From positions 1 through 64,000 of the forward strand of contig JAJTFC010000045.1 in assembly GCA_021298315.1 (NCBI GenBank): 64,000 nt of DNA. The letters are read 5' to 3'. Shown here in pieces: positions 18,922 through 27,841 of the stretch. The notes beneath the pieces were generated by a model. That model was not told the DNA's origin, searched no databases, and saw nothing but the letters and a program-made list of their open reading frames with translations. The position numbers were made by a program, and so were the translations under genes. Numbering within the stretch: position 1 is the first letter of the stretch; each line of letters opens with the position of its first letter. Origin of the DNA: Planctomycetaceae bacterium. Its GTDB lineage: Bacteria; Planctomycetota; Planctomycetia; Pirellulales; Pirellulaceae.

Positions 18922-21900
18922 CAAGGACCCGGTTTGATGGTTCGAGGCAATCGTAACAAGCCTGCGGAAGGTTTCTTGGCTTGATCGACCGATTTGTTTT
19001 CCTGCGGATTGGCAACGACGACCGGAGCGGGCAATTCGCCAGAATAAACCTGAGATTCCTGCTCGGTGTCCCTTGGTGCCGACGCATCGGGGATCGGCTG
19101 ACCTTGGAAATATTCCGGGCCTGCCATGCGACGAAGGATACTTTCGTTGGTTGCATTTGGCTGCAGACTACCGCGAGGATCGACGTCGGGATAAATCACG
19201 GGTACCGAGTCATCCTCTTCTTGCCACTCCTGAATCATGCCAGTTCGAGGAAACACATCGCCATGCATGGCAAAGACATCGGCTTCGCACCAACTCATCC
19301 TTGCGAACTCCGCCTGTTTGAGTCGCTCCATGTCCCCTGGATTGCGTACGACATGAGGGGTCATGATGATCAAAAGCTCGGTTCGATTTTCATCAAAGTA
19401 ATCGTAGCTAAAGAGATACTTGAGGATTGGGATATCGCCAAGCCAGGGAACTTGGCGATGCCGTGTCCTTACGGCTCTTGATATAAGCCCTCCGAGGATA
19501 ATTGTCTCACCATCCGCAGCGCTTACAGTGGCCTGTGCGGTGATCGTATCGATCCTAGGCGACCGAATCACAGAACCGTCTTGTGCGATGAAGATCGGAA
19601 TTCCTTCAGCCTCAGGCCCGAGCTTGGATTTCTCTGCATCGATCTCCATGACGACGTTACCCTCGGGGCTGATTCGAGGTGTGACTCCGATGATCAAGCC
19701 GACATTTTCCAAGACCAATTGATTTTGAAGACCAAACTGATTGACGCTCGTGGCTGCAATCCGAGGCACTCGCTGTCCGACTTGGATGAAGGCTTGCTGA
19801 TTGTCAAGCGTAAGAACTTGAGGCCTTGAAAGAATCTCTAGCCGACGTGTTTCCTGAAGAGCCCGAAGCAGGAAACTAACGTTCTCGCTACTTGCCGACA
19901 AAACCAATCCGCCGAAACCCAACTCCTCGTTGGTGCGACCCACAGCAAAATTCGACAGGCCTTGGCCACCGACGAGCTTCGAGTTCTGCAACGCCTTGGA
20001 TGAACCGCTATTACCCAATGGGTTCCCGTTGTTGAAATTGAAACCTGGGTCGTTGCTCGCTGCGACGATATCTTGAGTCGTCTCGGTAACGACCCCTGCG
20101 GGAGTTGATGTGTTGGTCGTGGCGGTCGTCGTCACTAAGTTGCCGAGAAGACTACGATCAAAGAGCACCGAGTCTTGGATCCCCATCTCGATTCCAAACT
20201 CATCGGTATTACCGAGCAAAATCTCAGCGATCATGACTTGAATCATCACCTGAGGCGGCTGCTCGTCGAGCGTTTGTATCAACTGTGCGATTTCGTCGTA
20301 GTATCTGGTCGTGGCGCTTAAGATCAGTTTGTTTTGAACAGGCTCGGGCACCACAACGACTTCGCGATCGAGCTGATCAAAGGGATTATTCACCCCGGGG
20401 GCTGCAAGCTCGACAATTCTTTTGCTTTGAAGAAACTGATTGATCGCAGTGGCCACATCGATCGCTGGCGAATTTTTCAATTGATACACGGTGCTCTTGC
20501 GTTTCGAAGCTTCCCCTTGGTCGAGCCTCAGGATCAATGCCTCAACGATCTTCAAATCCCCTTCGGAACCGATCGCGATGATGCTGTTGCCTCGAGTGTC
20601 GACGGTGAACCGCAAAGGCAATAAAGAATTGTCCTCTGGATTACTCGACAACTGAGGACCTGTAGCAGCGCCTGCAGTCGAACTCGAGGAAGGAATCAAG
20701 GCTCGGAGCGTCTCGACCAAACTGCTGGCATCTCCATTCCTGATGGCAAATATCTTGATCTTCGCTACAGCTCCAGGAGTATCGAGTTGCTGAATGAACT
20801 GCTCGATCAGCGGCAAGGTCTCAGGAGTGCTCGATACAATGATCGTATTGTTGCGATCATTGACCGTGATCTTGGTTGTTCCTAAAACCCCACCCGTTGC
20901 GATCGGCTCCCCATTCTCATCGACAAGCTGCAGCGTCTTATTGCGATCCGTAGCCGTTGTAGCTAGAGCATCTCTCAAAGCCTCAGCGATGTCGGTAGCC
21001 AAGTTATGCCTAATCTGAAAAACCCGGGCTGCTTGCATCATCCCATTGCGTGGCACATCGATCTGCTCGAGCAGCTTTTTAATCTCTGCAATATCCCGAG
21101 GAGAACCATTGACGATGATCGCGTTACTGCGACTGTCGGCAAAGGAGTTCACCACTGGAGCCAAACCCTCTTTCCCTTTATAGAAGGACTGAAGCTGGGT
21201 TTGGACATCGGATGCAGCAGCATGCTTAAGCGGGATGACAGCCAAGGTTGCTTCATCCTTGGTCGGTTGATCGAGCTGCTGTATCAGTTGCTTCATCAAA
21301 TCCATCGACTCGCCCCAGCCAATGACTAGCAAGGCATTGGGCGAAACCAGAGGCGAAACCGTCACGCGTCCTTGTCGCGAACCGATGAACTTCTCTTGAA
21401 TATCCTCAATCAACTGGGACATCGACTGGGAATTTACATGCTGCAACGGAACAACCTCAATCGTCGGCTTGCTCTCGCGACTTGCATCATCGAGCCGTTT
21501 AATGATCTCAGACAGATCCGTCAGTTGCTGATCTCGCCCCCTGAGAATAACCGCATCGAGCTCGGGCAGCATTTCGATTTGCACACCCTCGAACTGAGGC
21601 AAGGGCAATCGGTCCGGAGGGACCTGCTTGGTATCGGCACCTGCGTTCTTCTGCGAACTCTTATCCGACTCATCGACAGCCGGTGGAACAACAGGGTCTT
21701 GAGTGCCACTGGCCAAACGAACCCCCGGTGGCATTCCCGTGCTACCACCAGAGGCGATCAACCCCTGAGAAAAAGTCGCCATGGCGACCTGCCCACGCTG
21801 ACTGAGCTTTTGAAATCGAAACGCTCGATCTTTCGAAACCTGCGACTCTGATGTATGAGCTACTGCGAGTCTCGATACCGACTCAACCTCGACGATCGCA

Positions 21901-22334
21901 CCTTCGACACGAAGCATGCGTAATTGCGGATCGAACTCGATAAGAACAGACTCTTTTCCGACTTGCAGTAGGAGCGCCTCGGACTTTGCTGGATGTGCAA
22001 AGACTTGTTTGGGATAATTCACCGCCAAGGTTTGACGCAAACTCAACCACTGATTTGCCGTCGCGGGCAATTCCTTGCGAACCAAGCCCGATTCCTTGAC
22101 CGGCGACTGGATTTGAGGTGATGGCTGCGCAGAAGGCCTGAGCACCGATGGCCTATTCTGAGCCAGCCCGACTTGAGTGAACCAAAGGCAAACCGCAAGC
22201 CCAACCAATAGGCTCAAGGGCGCGGCTTGCATGTGTGTCTTTCGCATCAACTTACCCAAGGTGATTTCGAGGCTATAAGCCAAATCCATGGCACCCGTTG
22301 GCCCATTTGCTTGGCTGCGAAGGATAGAAAACAT
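18921..22334 (-). CDS. Type II secretion-like secretin (GspD/PilQ family), enlarged N-terminal region
   Basis: 1137 residues, much longer than GspD (about 650). The C-terminal third is a secretin channel domain: LQETRRLEILSRPQVLTLDN, then VPRIAATSVNQFGLQN, VGLIIGVTPRISPEGNVVMEI, and DGETIILGGLISRAVRTRHRQVPWLGDIPILKYLF, which is the family signature, ending TELLIIMTPHVVR. Between residues about 270 and 700 there are at least five secretin N1/NolW-type repeats, each ending in a xxIKxLLxQLD motif. A signal peptide (LLVGLAVCLWFTQVGLAQ) starts at about residue 30; the ATG at 22247 may therefore be the true start, though the ATG at 22334 has GGAAG five bases upstream. It forms outer-membrane pores for type II secretion or pilus extrusion. 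The other secretion genes are not in the window. Confidence 0.88.
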   Translation of the reverse strand: MFSILRSQANGPTGAMDLAYSLEITLGKLMRKTHMQAAPLSLLVGLAVCLWFTQVGLAQNRPSVLRPSAQPSPQIQSPVKESGLVRKELPATANQWLSLRQTLAVNYPKQVFAHPAKSEALLLQVGKESVLIEFDPQLRMLRVEGAIVEVESVSRLAVAHTSESQVSKDRAFRFQKLSQRGQVAMATFSQGLIASGGSTGMPPGVRLASGTQDPVVPPAVDESDKSSQKNAGADTKQVPPDRLPLPQFEGVQIEMLPELDAVILRGRDQQLTDLSEIIKRLDDASRESKPTIEVVPLQHVNSQSMSQLIEDIQEKFIGSRQGRVTVSPLVSPNALLVIGWGESMDLMKQLIQQLDQPTKDEATLAVIPLKHAAASDVQTQLQSFYKGKEGLAPVVNSFADSRSNAIIVNGSPRDIAEIKKLLEQIDVPRNGMMQAARVFQIRHNLATDIAEALRDALATTATDRNKTLQLVDENGEPIATGGVLGTTKITVNDRNNTIIVSSTPETLPLIEQFIQQLDTPGAVAKIKIFAIRNGDASSLVETLRALIPSSSSTAGAATGPQLSSNPEDNSLLPLRFTVDTRGNSIIAIGSEGDLKIVEALILRLDQGEASKRKSTVYQLKNSPAIDVATAINQFLQSKRIVELAAPGVNNPFDQLDREVVVVPEPVQNKLILSATTRYYDEIAQLIQTLDEQPPQVMIQVMIAEILLGNTDEFGIEMGIQDSVLFDRSLLGNLVTTTATTNTSTPAGVVTETTQDIVAASNDPGFNFNNGNPLGNSGSSKALQNSKLVGGQGLSNFAVGRTNEELGFGGLVLSASSENVSFLLRALQETRRLEILSRPQVLTLDNQQAFIQVGQRVPRIAATSVNQFGLQNQLVLENVGLIIGVTPRISPEGNVVMEIDAEKSKLGPEAEGIPIFIAQDGSVIRSPRIDTITAQATVSAADGETIILGGLISRAVRTRHRQVPWLGDIPILKYLFSYDYFDENRTELLIIMTPHVVRNPGDMERLKQAEFARMSWCEADVFAMHGDVFPRTGMIQEWQEEDDSVPVIYPDVDPRGSLQPNATNESILRRMAGPEYFQGQPIPDASAPRDTEQESQVYSGELPAPVVVANPQENKSVDQAKKPSAGLLRLPRTIKPGP

Positions 22335-22467
22335 TCAACTTCCAGGTCAATAGCAATCCCCCCTCTACTGGGGGGCCTGCTAACTCATTCATTTCTAACG
22401 AGAGCGTTAAGACGCTCGGAGCGGTCTTGGATGCCGAGTCCATCGCTTTGCTCTGGTTGCACGCAGC

Positions 22468-23556
22468 TTAATTCGGCAAGACAAGTTGATTGCCACCTGG
22501 AGGAGGTGGGGGCAACTGCAAGGATTGTCGGGTTGGAGCAAGCGTCTCGTTGTAGTGCTTGAGTAGACTCAATACCGATTGGAATTCTGGACGAGCAGCT
22601 AAGGTTGCGAAGTTAGGATCTTTCGCAACCGATTCGTAACGACCAAGGATCGTTTTGACTTCCTCGGGATTAGGAGCAGCCCCACCTAGAAACATCCAAG
22701 CGGGCAAGCCGAGATACTCTTTCCACTGCTGATCCAACAGTTCGAACAGCGCTGGTGCGAGCTGTACGACCTGCCCTCGAACCACCTCGGACTCCGTGGC
22801 ACCGACAGCCTTAGCCGATGCTGGAGTTGCATTGCCTTGCACGATTTGCTCAGCGTACTTGGCAACCGTTTCGGTCAATTGCTGGGCAGCGGGCGGAACG
22901 ACAGGTGTCTGATTGATCGACGAGATTTGATAGTAAGCGCCTGTTGCAATTCGATCGACTTGCAAAGCCGAACCGTCGATCGAAACACCCGCAAAAAGGC
23001 CACGACTGCGTGAATAGGTGTAGATTTCTGCTTGGAGTTGGCCATCGGTACCTACCCCACCGGAGCGTCCAACGGGCCCTGCTGCTGCTGCCACGTCAGC
23101 CCCGAGAGTCAACTTTCCGTTGAGAACCCCTTGGATACTCCGATCGGTCTTGAACACAAGAATGATATCCGAGGACTGCACGCCAACTTGCCATCCGATA
23201 TTTCCACCGGTCAGAGTGATAAAAACTGGAGCATGCCAAGTCCCATTGGGTTCACGGACAAACAAGACACCTTTCCCGTGTCTTGCGCCGACGATGAAAC
23301 TGCCTTTGACGACATTGGGAATGATCGCGACACCATGTGCATTTTCGATCATCGCGCGAGGGACTTTGGCCAACGGTTGAGACATCGTCTCGGTCAAAAG
23401 CTGGCTCGATTGCGCGATCACCTCATCGGGGCGCATTTGGCCCATGACACAGGCTGGGTAAACGGAGGCCAAGCAGACAGAAAGTAGCAGACTGCCAAGG
23501 TATTTCGGGCGGTATTTCGGGCATCGTATCGTTGTAGCAAGGACGAGGCAATTCAT
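22468..23556 (-). CDS. SYLF-domain (Ysc84-like, DUF500) secreted protein
   Basis: 362 residues from the ATG at 23556, chosen because AGGAG lies seven bases upstream; a signal peptide follows (LLLSVCLASVYPACVMGQ). Residues about 60-220 form a SYLF domain: IPNVVKGSFIVGARHGKGVL, TLTGGNIGWQVGVQSSDIILVF, LGADVAAAAGPVGR, and YTYSRSRGLFAGVSIDGSALQVD. Eukaryotic SYLF domains bind lipids; bacterial ones are exported and of unknown role. The C-terminal 140 residues are helical and end in a Pro-rich tail (LPPPPPGGNQ). It is co-oriented with the secretin gene downstream, 133 bases apart, so a shared transcript is possible. Confidence 0.85.
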   Translation of the reverse strand: MNCLVLATTIRCPKYRPKYLGSLLLSVCLASVYPACVMGQMRPDEVIAQSSQLLTETMSQPLAKVPRAMIENAHGVAIIPNVVKGSFIVGARHGKGVLFVREPNGTWHAPVFITLTGGNIGWQVGVQSSDIILVFKTDRSIQGVLNGKLTLGADVAAAAGPVGRSGGVGTDGQLQAEIYTYSRSRGLFAGVSIDGSALQVDRIATGAYYQISSINQTPVVPPAAQQLTETVAKYAEQIVQGNATPASAKAVGATESEVVRGQVVQLAPALFELLDQQWKEYLGLPAWMFLGGAAPNPEEVKTILGRYESVAKDPNFATLAARPEFQSVLSLLKHYNETLAPTRQSLQLPPPPPGGNQLVLPN

Positions 23557-23802
23557 GGGTTTCTCCTGGGATTTTCGAGTGAAATCGAGTCTCTGCAGGA
23601 TGCTGATAGCAGAAAACAACAGCTCAAGCCTAGGGGGGTTGCACCCACCCCCCCAAAAGTCATGAGTTTTTTTAAAACCTTAAGGGTTCGCTAAATAGGA
23701 GAAATCCGCCCGAATCGATTGAAATCGGCGAAGTTTCACTTTAGAATCTCAGACTCATTGGTTGGTAAACGTCTTCATCCTTTTTTATAGCGGCGAGAAA
23801 TC

Positions 23803-24219
23803 ATGACAGTTGGAGAGCGAATTCGTAAGAAGCGTCAAGACTTGGGTTGGACGCAAGAAGTTCTTTGTGGAAAAGTAGGACTCAGCAAGAGCTTCCTCTC
23901 TGAATTAGAGAGCGGCAAGCGAAATGTGAGCGCCGAGAACCTGTACAACATCGCACAGGTTTTCGGAGTATCCCTGGACTTTCTCATGGCCGGCAAAGCG
24001 AGCAAAGAGAGCCGCGATCCGAGCTTCCAAGTTCCAATTCCAAATTCACTGGCTAAGTTCGCAGAGAAAGAGCAACTGTCCTTCCGAAAGACACTGACTC
24101 TTTTGAACATGTACCGACAAATCGTTGCCAATCGCGCTGGTCGCACCAAGGATCTTGGCGAAAAGTTCGATTGGAAGAAATTCTACAACGGTGTCAAGGA
24201 ATTTATGGACAAGGAATGA
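23803..24219 (+). CDS. XRE-family transcriptional regulator
   Basis: 138 residues. An N-terminal Cro/C1-type helix-turn-helix fills residues 1-62 (ERIRKKRQDLGWTQEVLCGK, then VGLSKSFLSELESGKRN, then LYNIAQVFGVSLDFLM). The C-terminal half is helical (SLAKFAEKEQLSFRKTLTLL) and probably dimerises. Its stop overlaps the next start as ATGA, coupling it to an ImmA/IrrE-like metalloprotease. In studied pairs (ImmR/ImmA of ICEBs1, DdrO/IrrE of Deinococcus) the protease cleaves the repressor under DNA damage. This one is likely a repressor of its own operon and perhaps of a stress regulon, by analogy. No integrase or phage gene is nearby. Confidence 0.85.
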   Translation: MTVGERIRKKRQDLGWTQEVLCGKVGLSKSFLSELESGKRNVSAENLYNIAQVFGVSLDFLMAGKASKESRDPSFQVPIPNSLAKFAEKEQLSFRKTLTLLNMYRQIVANRAGRTKDLGEKFDWKKFYNGVKEFMDKE

Positions 24220-25328
24220 TCCGTCCGAACTCCTCGCCCGAGGTTCATGAGCTAGCAAATACCCTTGGTGTTGAGTCCAACGACCCAGCAGTAGACATTG
24301 TTGTGCATTGCAGACAATGGGTAGACCGCTGGGTCGCTGAGGCTGGTGGAATCGGCCCTCCGGGCATCTCAGACATCAACGCTCTTGAGACGTTGATCAA
24401 ACGCAAACTCTCTATGGTCGTCGAGGAAATTTTCTCCGAAGACGACTTCGTGCGTCTCACTGACAAATACGCCCGAGGCATGGGCGAATATGTATTCGCA
24501 GGACTGAGAGCTAAGTTTGATGATCCGGAAACTCCCACCTTTGGGGTTCTGATCCAACGCCGAACCGCCGATGAGACCGCCCCGGATCGCTTCATCGCAG
24601 TCGTGGACTGCCGAAGCGATGCATCGGGTGAAAAATTTGCCCGAAGGTACTTTACCAAGTGGCATGAGATCGCCCATAGGATGACGACCCATCGGTTCCC
24701 CGCCGATATTGCTTATCGCTCCGAAGACGATCCGATCGAAACTCTCATGGATGCAGTCGCATCGGAAATAGGCTTCTACGAACCATTCCTAAGCCCCGCA
24801 CTCCAAGATGCCTTGGCCCACGATAATTGGCTCACTTTCGAAATGATCGAATCGATCATCCAGAGAGTGTTTCCCGACGCGAGTTTCCAAGCCACCCTCT
24901 TTGCTTGCATGCGTCTAACGCCGACCCCTATGGTCTATGTCGAGGTGGCAGACGAACCGCTTTCCATCCAGAAAACGATCCCAAACGCCGCTGCCTATGC
25001 CCATTGGCAACGAGCCGACGAACAAGATCGAGTTACAGAGGATTCGACTCAGCAGAACATTCGCACAACTCGAATATCTTGTGGGGAGCTCGTTCAGCCC
25101 GGATCCGTGTTCTACCGAGTGCAAGCAGGTGAGCTGCTCTACGATGAGATCGAGCATCATCTGTGCGACTTTTTCCCACCCAATGACGCAAGCTATCTTG
25201 GTCGATTCCCATGCGATGCAACTGAAAGATCGGCTCACAACGGACATAATTGCGCTCACCGCGGAGTGCTTGCCCACATCCAAGCTCGACGCGTACCGGG
25301 CAAGCTCATCGCACTGATCCAATACTAA
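24216..25328 (+). CDS. ImmA/IrrE-like zinc metallopeptidase
   Basis: 370 residues from the ATG at 24216, which overlaps the upstream stop (ATGA). The zinc motif HEIAH lies at residues 150-154 within FTKWHEIAHRMTTH, and a downstream IETLMDAVASEIGF supplies the third-ligand glutamate pattern of the ImmA/IrrE (M78) family. The protein is longer than ImmA (about 170 residues): it has an N-terminal helical domain of about 140 residues and a C-terminal part beyond residue 200 that I do not recognise. IrrE-type proteins carry such a C-terminal extension (a GAF-like sensor), so the architecture could be IrrE-like, but I cannot confirm the fold. The probable substrate is the XRE protein encoded just before it. 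Confidence 0.8.
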   Translation: MIRPNSSPEVHELANTLGVESNDPAVDIVVHCRQWVDRWVAEAGGIGPPGISDINALETLIKRKLSMVVEEIFSEDDFVRLTDKYARGMGEYVFAGLRAKFDDPETPTFGVLIQRRTADETAPDRFIAVVDCRSDASGEKFARRYFTKWHEIAHRMTTHRFPADIAYRSEDDPIETLMDAVASEIGFYEPFLSPALQDALAHDNWLTFEMIESIIQRVFPDASFQATLFACMRLTPTPMVYVEVADEPLSIQKTIPNAAAYAHWQRADEQDRVTEDSTQQNIRTTRISCGELVQPGSVFYRVQAGELLYDEIEHHLCDFFPPNDASYLGRFPCDATERSAHNGHNCAHRGVLAHIQARRVPGKLIALIQY

Positions 25329-25333
25329 TCGCC

Positions 25334-25494
25334 CGACACGGGACGTGTCGCAAAGGCCGCTGCCTTTAGCGCTACGGCGCGAGCCCAATACCGTCAAATC
25401 GGAACATTGATGAAGTTGCATTTCCCAGTAAGCGGCAAATGAAAGCGGAGCAGCACAAGCTGCCCGGTGATTCAAACGGTTGAGGACAACCGTT
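25334..25494. repeat. Dispersed intergenic palindromic repeat, copy A
   Basis: It fills the gap between two convergent genes. It contains a chain of hairpins: CGACACG-gga-CGTGTCG (25334-25350), AAAGGC-cgct-GCCTTT (25352-25367) and AACGGTT-gaggac-AACCGTT (25475-25494). Its middle (about 25387-25468, ACCGTCAAATCG then TGATGAAGTTGCATTTCC then GAGCAGC and AAGCTGCCCG) is closely repeated at 46552-46628, and its first part again at 62851-62868. Confidence 0.75.
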
Positions 25495-25503
25495 GAACAA
25501 TGT

Positions 25504-27738
25504 TTATCGGGATTTCCAATCATATCGAGATCGCGAGAGCGTCCCGCCTTTGGCATCCGACTTCGAGAAACTCGTCAAACGCCCTAAATTTTCGGTGCAT
25601 GCGAGAAACTCTTTCAATTCTACAGGGGTGATCAACAGTCGCCGCCCACTTGCAGTCGCCGGGGTCACCAAGTTTCCGTCTGTATCCACCGGAGCCTTTT
25701 CGAGCACTTCGGCGATCCAAAGATTCTCGAGTCGCGATAGCCTCCCCAGATCGATCAGCGCAGCACTAGCCAGCGGCCCGTTTGCCTCTTGAAAACCTAG
25801 CAACTGCACCGCATGATCCAAGGGTCGCTTGTCGGCCTCGACGAACGATTGCCACTGAGCCCTGGAGTAACCCAGCCAATTCCAATGCTCGCCGGTAGCT
25901 AAAATCCCTTGGAATGTCCCAACGTCGGCCTTACCCCAGGTCTGTGGAAGCGTTCCCAAACTCCAACCATCGGTCTGATTGAGGCTTGGAGGCACAGGAG
26001 GATAGATGCCGAAACTTCCTAACATGCTACCGATGGAGTTGACCATCGAGATTGTTCCGAAGCCCAAGTCATCCGGATTGCTAACGCCGCTTACCAAGGC
26101 GGCTTCGGGCAAGGGTAGGGGAGCGACTGTCTGCCCGAGCGTTGGCAACCAGTTCTTCGATTGCAACCCGCCGGATTGAACCAATACCATGTGCTCACCG
26201 TTTAAGTTCGGTAGGATCCTCTTTTGCCAATCCTCAGTCATCGATACGACCAATGGCCAAATGCCCTTCAATTGCTGGTGGATCGGCCTCAAAGGACCTA
26301 GATCTGCTTGCGGATCCTTGATGAGCATGAGTTCCTCAAAACTGCTTTTGATCCTTCGGACGATCTCTCGGGCCGTGACGAAGTACTCTGGATGCGAAAC
26401 CAATCGCATGTTGAGAATTAGCAACGGATCGTCACCGACCCTTCGGATCCCTTCGAGCACCTGACTGCTATCCATCATATGCATCGGAGTACGATCGATT
26501 TGAACGCTCTCGAAGCCCTGTTCGGACAACCAAGCGACTCGCGAAGCCCCTCGATAACGTACCACATGCTGGCCAATACGATCATCGAGCCATGAGGCGT
26601 CATCCAAGACGGAAACCAACCAAGCCGCAGTGTCGGACTCCGTTGGCTGCTGGTCGATGATCGGTAACAAAACCGACCGCGCGATCTTGCGAAAAAACCC
26701 GTCTAGCAAAAATGCCTGAAACGTTGAGACCACCTTGTCGGAGGTGTGATAAGTGCTAGTGACAAGCACGTTACCAGAACCGCTTTTGCCAACTTGATCG
26801 GTGATGTACTGTGAAACAAGCGGCTGGATCTCAGGATGCTCGATCACATGAGAATCCTTACCAAACCTCGATTCCCAATCCTTGTCCCCACTGAACACGA
26901 CACAAAAATATTCATCGAGTAAGCCGATCGAGACGACGATCGATTTATCCTTGCAAGCACTTCGAAGATCCTGAAGCGTTTCGCGATCGAACACATCGGT
27001 TTCAGGGATTTGATTCCAAGGAATCATATCTGCAGTAAGACGCCACTCGAGACGATTGCCTCGTTTGTCCTCGACCCTCCTGAGTGTCTTAAACAGACTC
27101 GCGATGTCCGGTACGAAGTTCGTTCCCAAACGAACCGCGCCCTCGAGCTCGTCAATCCTAGCCAGCGCCCGGTCGCTGTTGGTGCAGCGTCCAGCGAGCA
27201 TCAACGTGGGCAACTGGATCTGAGGAACCAATTCATTGACCCATCGCGCAACGATATCCGCCTTGTCCTCGCTTGCCGTTTGACGACTCGATAGCCTCTC
27301 GACCTCCGGCACGATGGAATTCCATTGCTCGACGGTTCGCGAAAGGTTCTCGTCGGCGTAGAGAAAAATGTCCTGGGAAATCACATCGTAGAGAAACGCT
27401 CGAATCTCCCGAGCGGCAGGATTATCCAATCTCGCTTTCCAAACCGCTAAATCGCTTTTGCGATCCTTCCATTCCTTGAGAAAAAGCTCGTTGGACTTCT
27501 TCCAAAACGATGTTTCGTAGATTTCTTTAGCAAGCTGGCTGTTTTGGGTCGCTTCGATCTGCTGATCGACATGGTGTATCCCCCAAAAGAAATCGGCTTG
27601 CTCGGGTACCCATCGCCACGAACCTGGAGCCTGGATCAAACTCGCCGCAGATGGCTCTTGAGCCAAACCAACACTCGGCGCAATCCAACTTGCAATCAGC
27701 AAAATCTTTAGAACAAACCACATCCCTCGAAGACTCAT
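25504..27738 (-). CDS. Large secreted protein of unknown function
   Basis: 744 residues. A signal peptide is clear (VLKILLIASWIAPSVGLAQ, about residues 8-26). The mature part is soluble, with no transmembrane segment and no motif that I recognise. Recurrent features are PGSWRWVPEQADFFWGIHHVDQQIEA near residue 38, a helical stretch 60-190, a FNDRETLQDL-like DVFDRETLQDLRSACKDKSI segment near 255, and an alternating beta-rich second half (LVSGVSNPDDLGFGTISMVNSIGSML). It may belong to the planctomycete-specific secreted proteins related in style to DUF3352. It sits alone between convergent (ImmA-like) and divergent (DUF6807) genes. The stop codon comes ten bases after repeat copy A. Confidence 0.75.
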   Translation of the reverse strand: MSLRGMWFVLKILLIASWIAPSVGLAQEPSAASLIQAPGSWRWVPEQADFFWGIHHVDQQIEATQNSQLAKEIYETSFWKKSNELFLKEWKDRKSDLAVWKARLDNPAAREIRAFLYDVISQDIFLYADENLSRTVEQWNSIVPEVERLSSRQTASEDKADIVARWVNELVPQIQLPTLMLAGRCTNSDRALARIDELEGAVRLGTNFVPDIASLFKTLRRVEDKRGNRLEWRLTADMIPWNQIPETDVFDRETLQDLRSACKDKSIVVSIGLLDEYFCVVFSGDKDWESRFGKDSHVIEHPEIQPLVSQYITDQVGKSGSGNVLVTSTYHTSDKVVSTFQAFLLDGFFRKIARSVLLPIIDQQPTESDTAAWLVSVLDDASWLDDRIGQHVVRYRGASRVAWLSEQGFESVQIDRTPMHMMDSSQVLEGIRRVGDDPLLILNMRLVSHPEYFVTAREIVRRIKSSFEELMLIKDPQADLGPLRPIHQQLKGIWPLVVSMTEDWQKRILPNLNGEHMVLVQSGGLQSKNWLPTLGQTVAPLPLPEAALVSGVSNPDDLGFGTISMVNSIGSMLGSFGIYPPVPPSLNQTDGWSLGTLPQTWGKADVGTFQGILATGEHWNWLGYSRAQWQSFVEADKRPLDHAVQLLGFQEANGPLASAALIDLGRLSRLENLWIAEVLEKAPVDTDGNLVTPATASGRRLLITPVELKEFLACTENLGRLTSFSKSDAKGGTLSRSRYDWKSR

Positions 27739-27841
27739 CGAAAACCCTTGCGTGAAAAGATCCTATTTACATCACCCCAGTAGAGCGCATCCATCGAATC
27801 GCTCTGTATGATAAACTACCGAGGAACCCAAGGAGACGCTC

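Noticed and set aside
23803-25328. Prophage or integrative element with XRE/ImmA genes
   Set aside because: No integrase, att-like repeats, or structural genes within the window.
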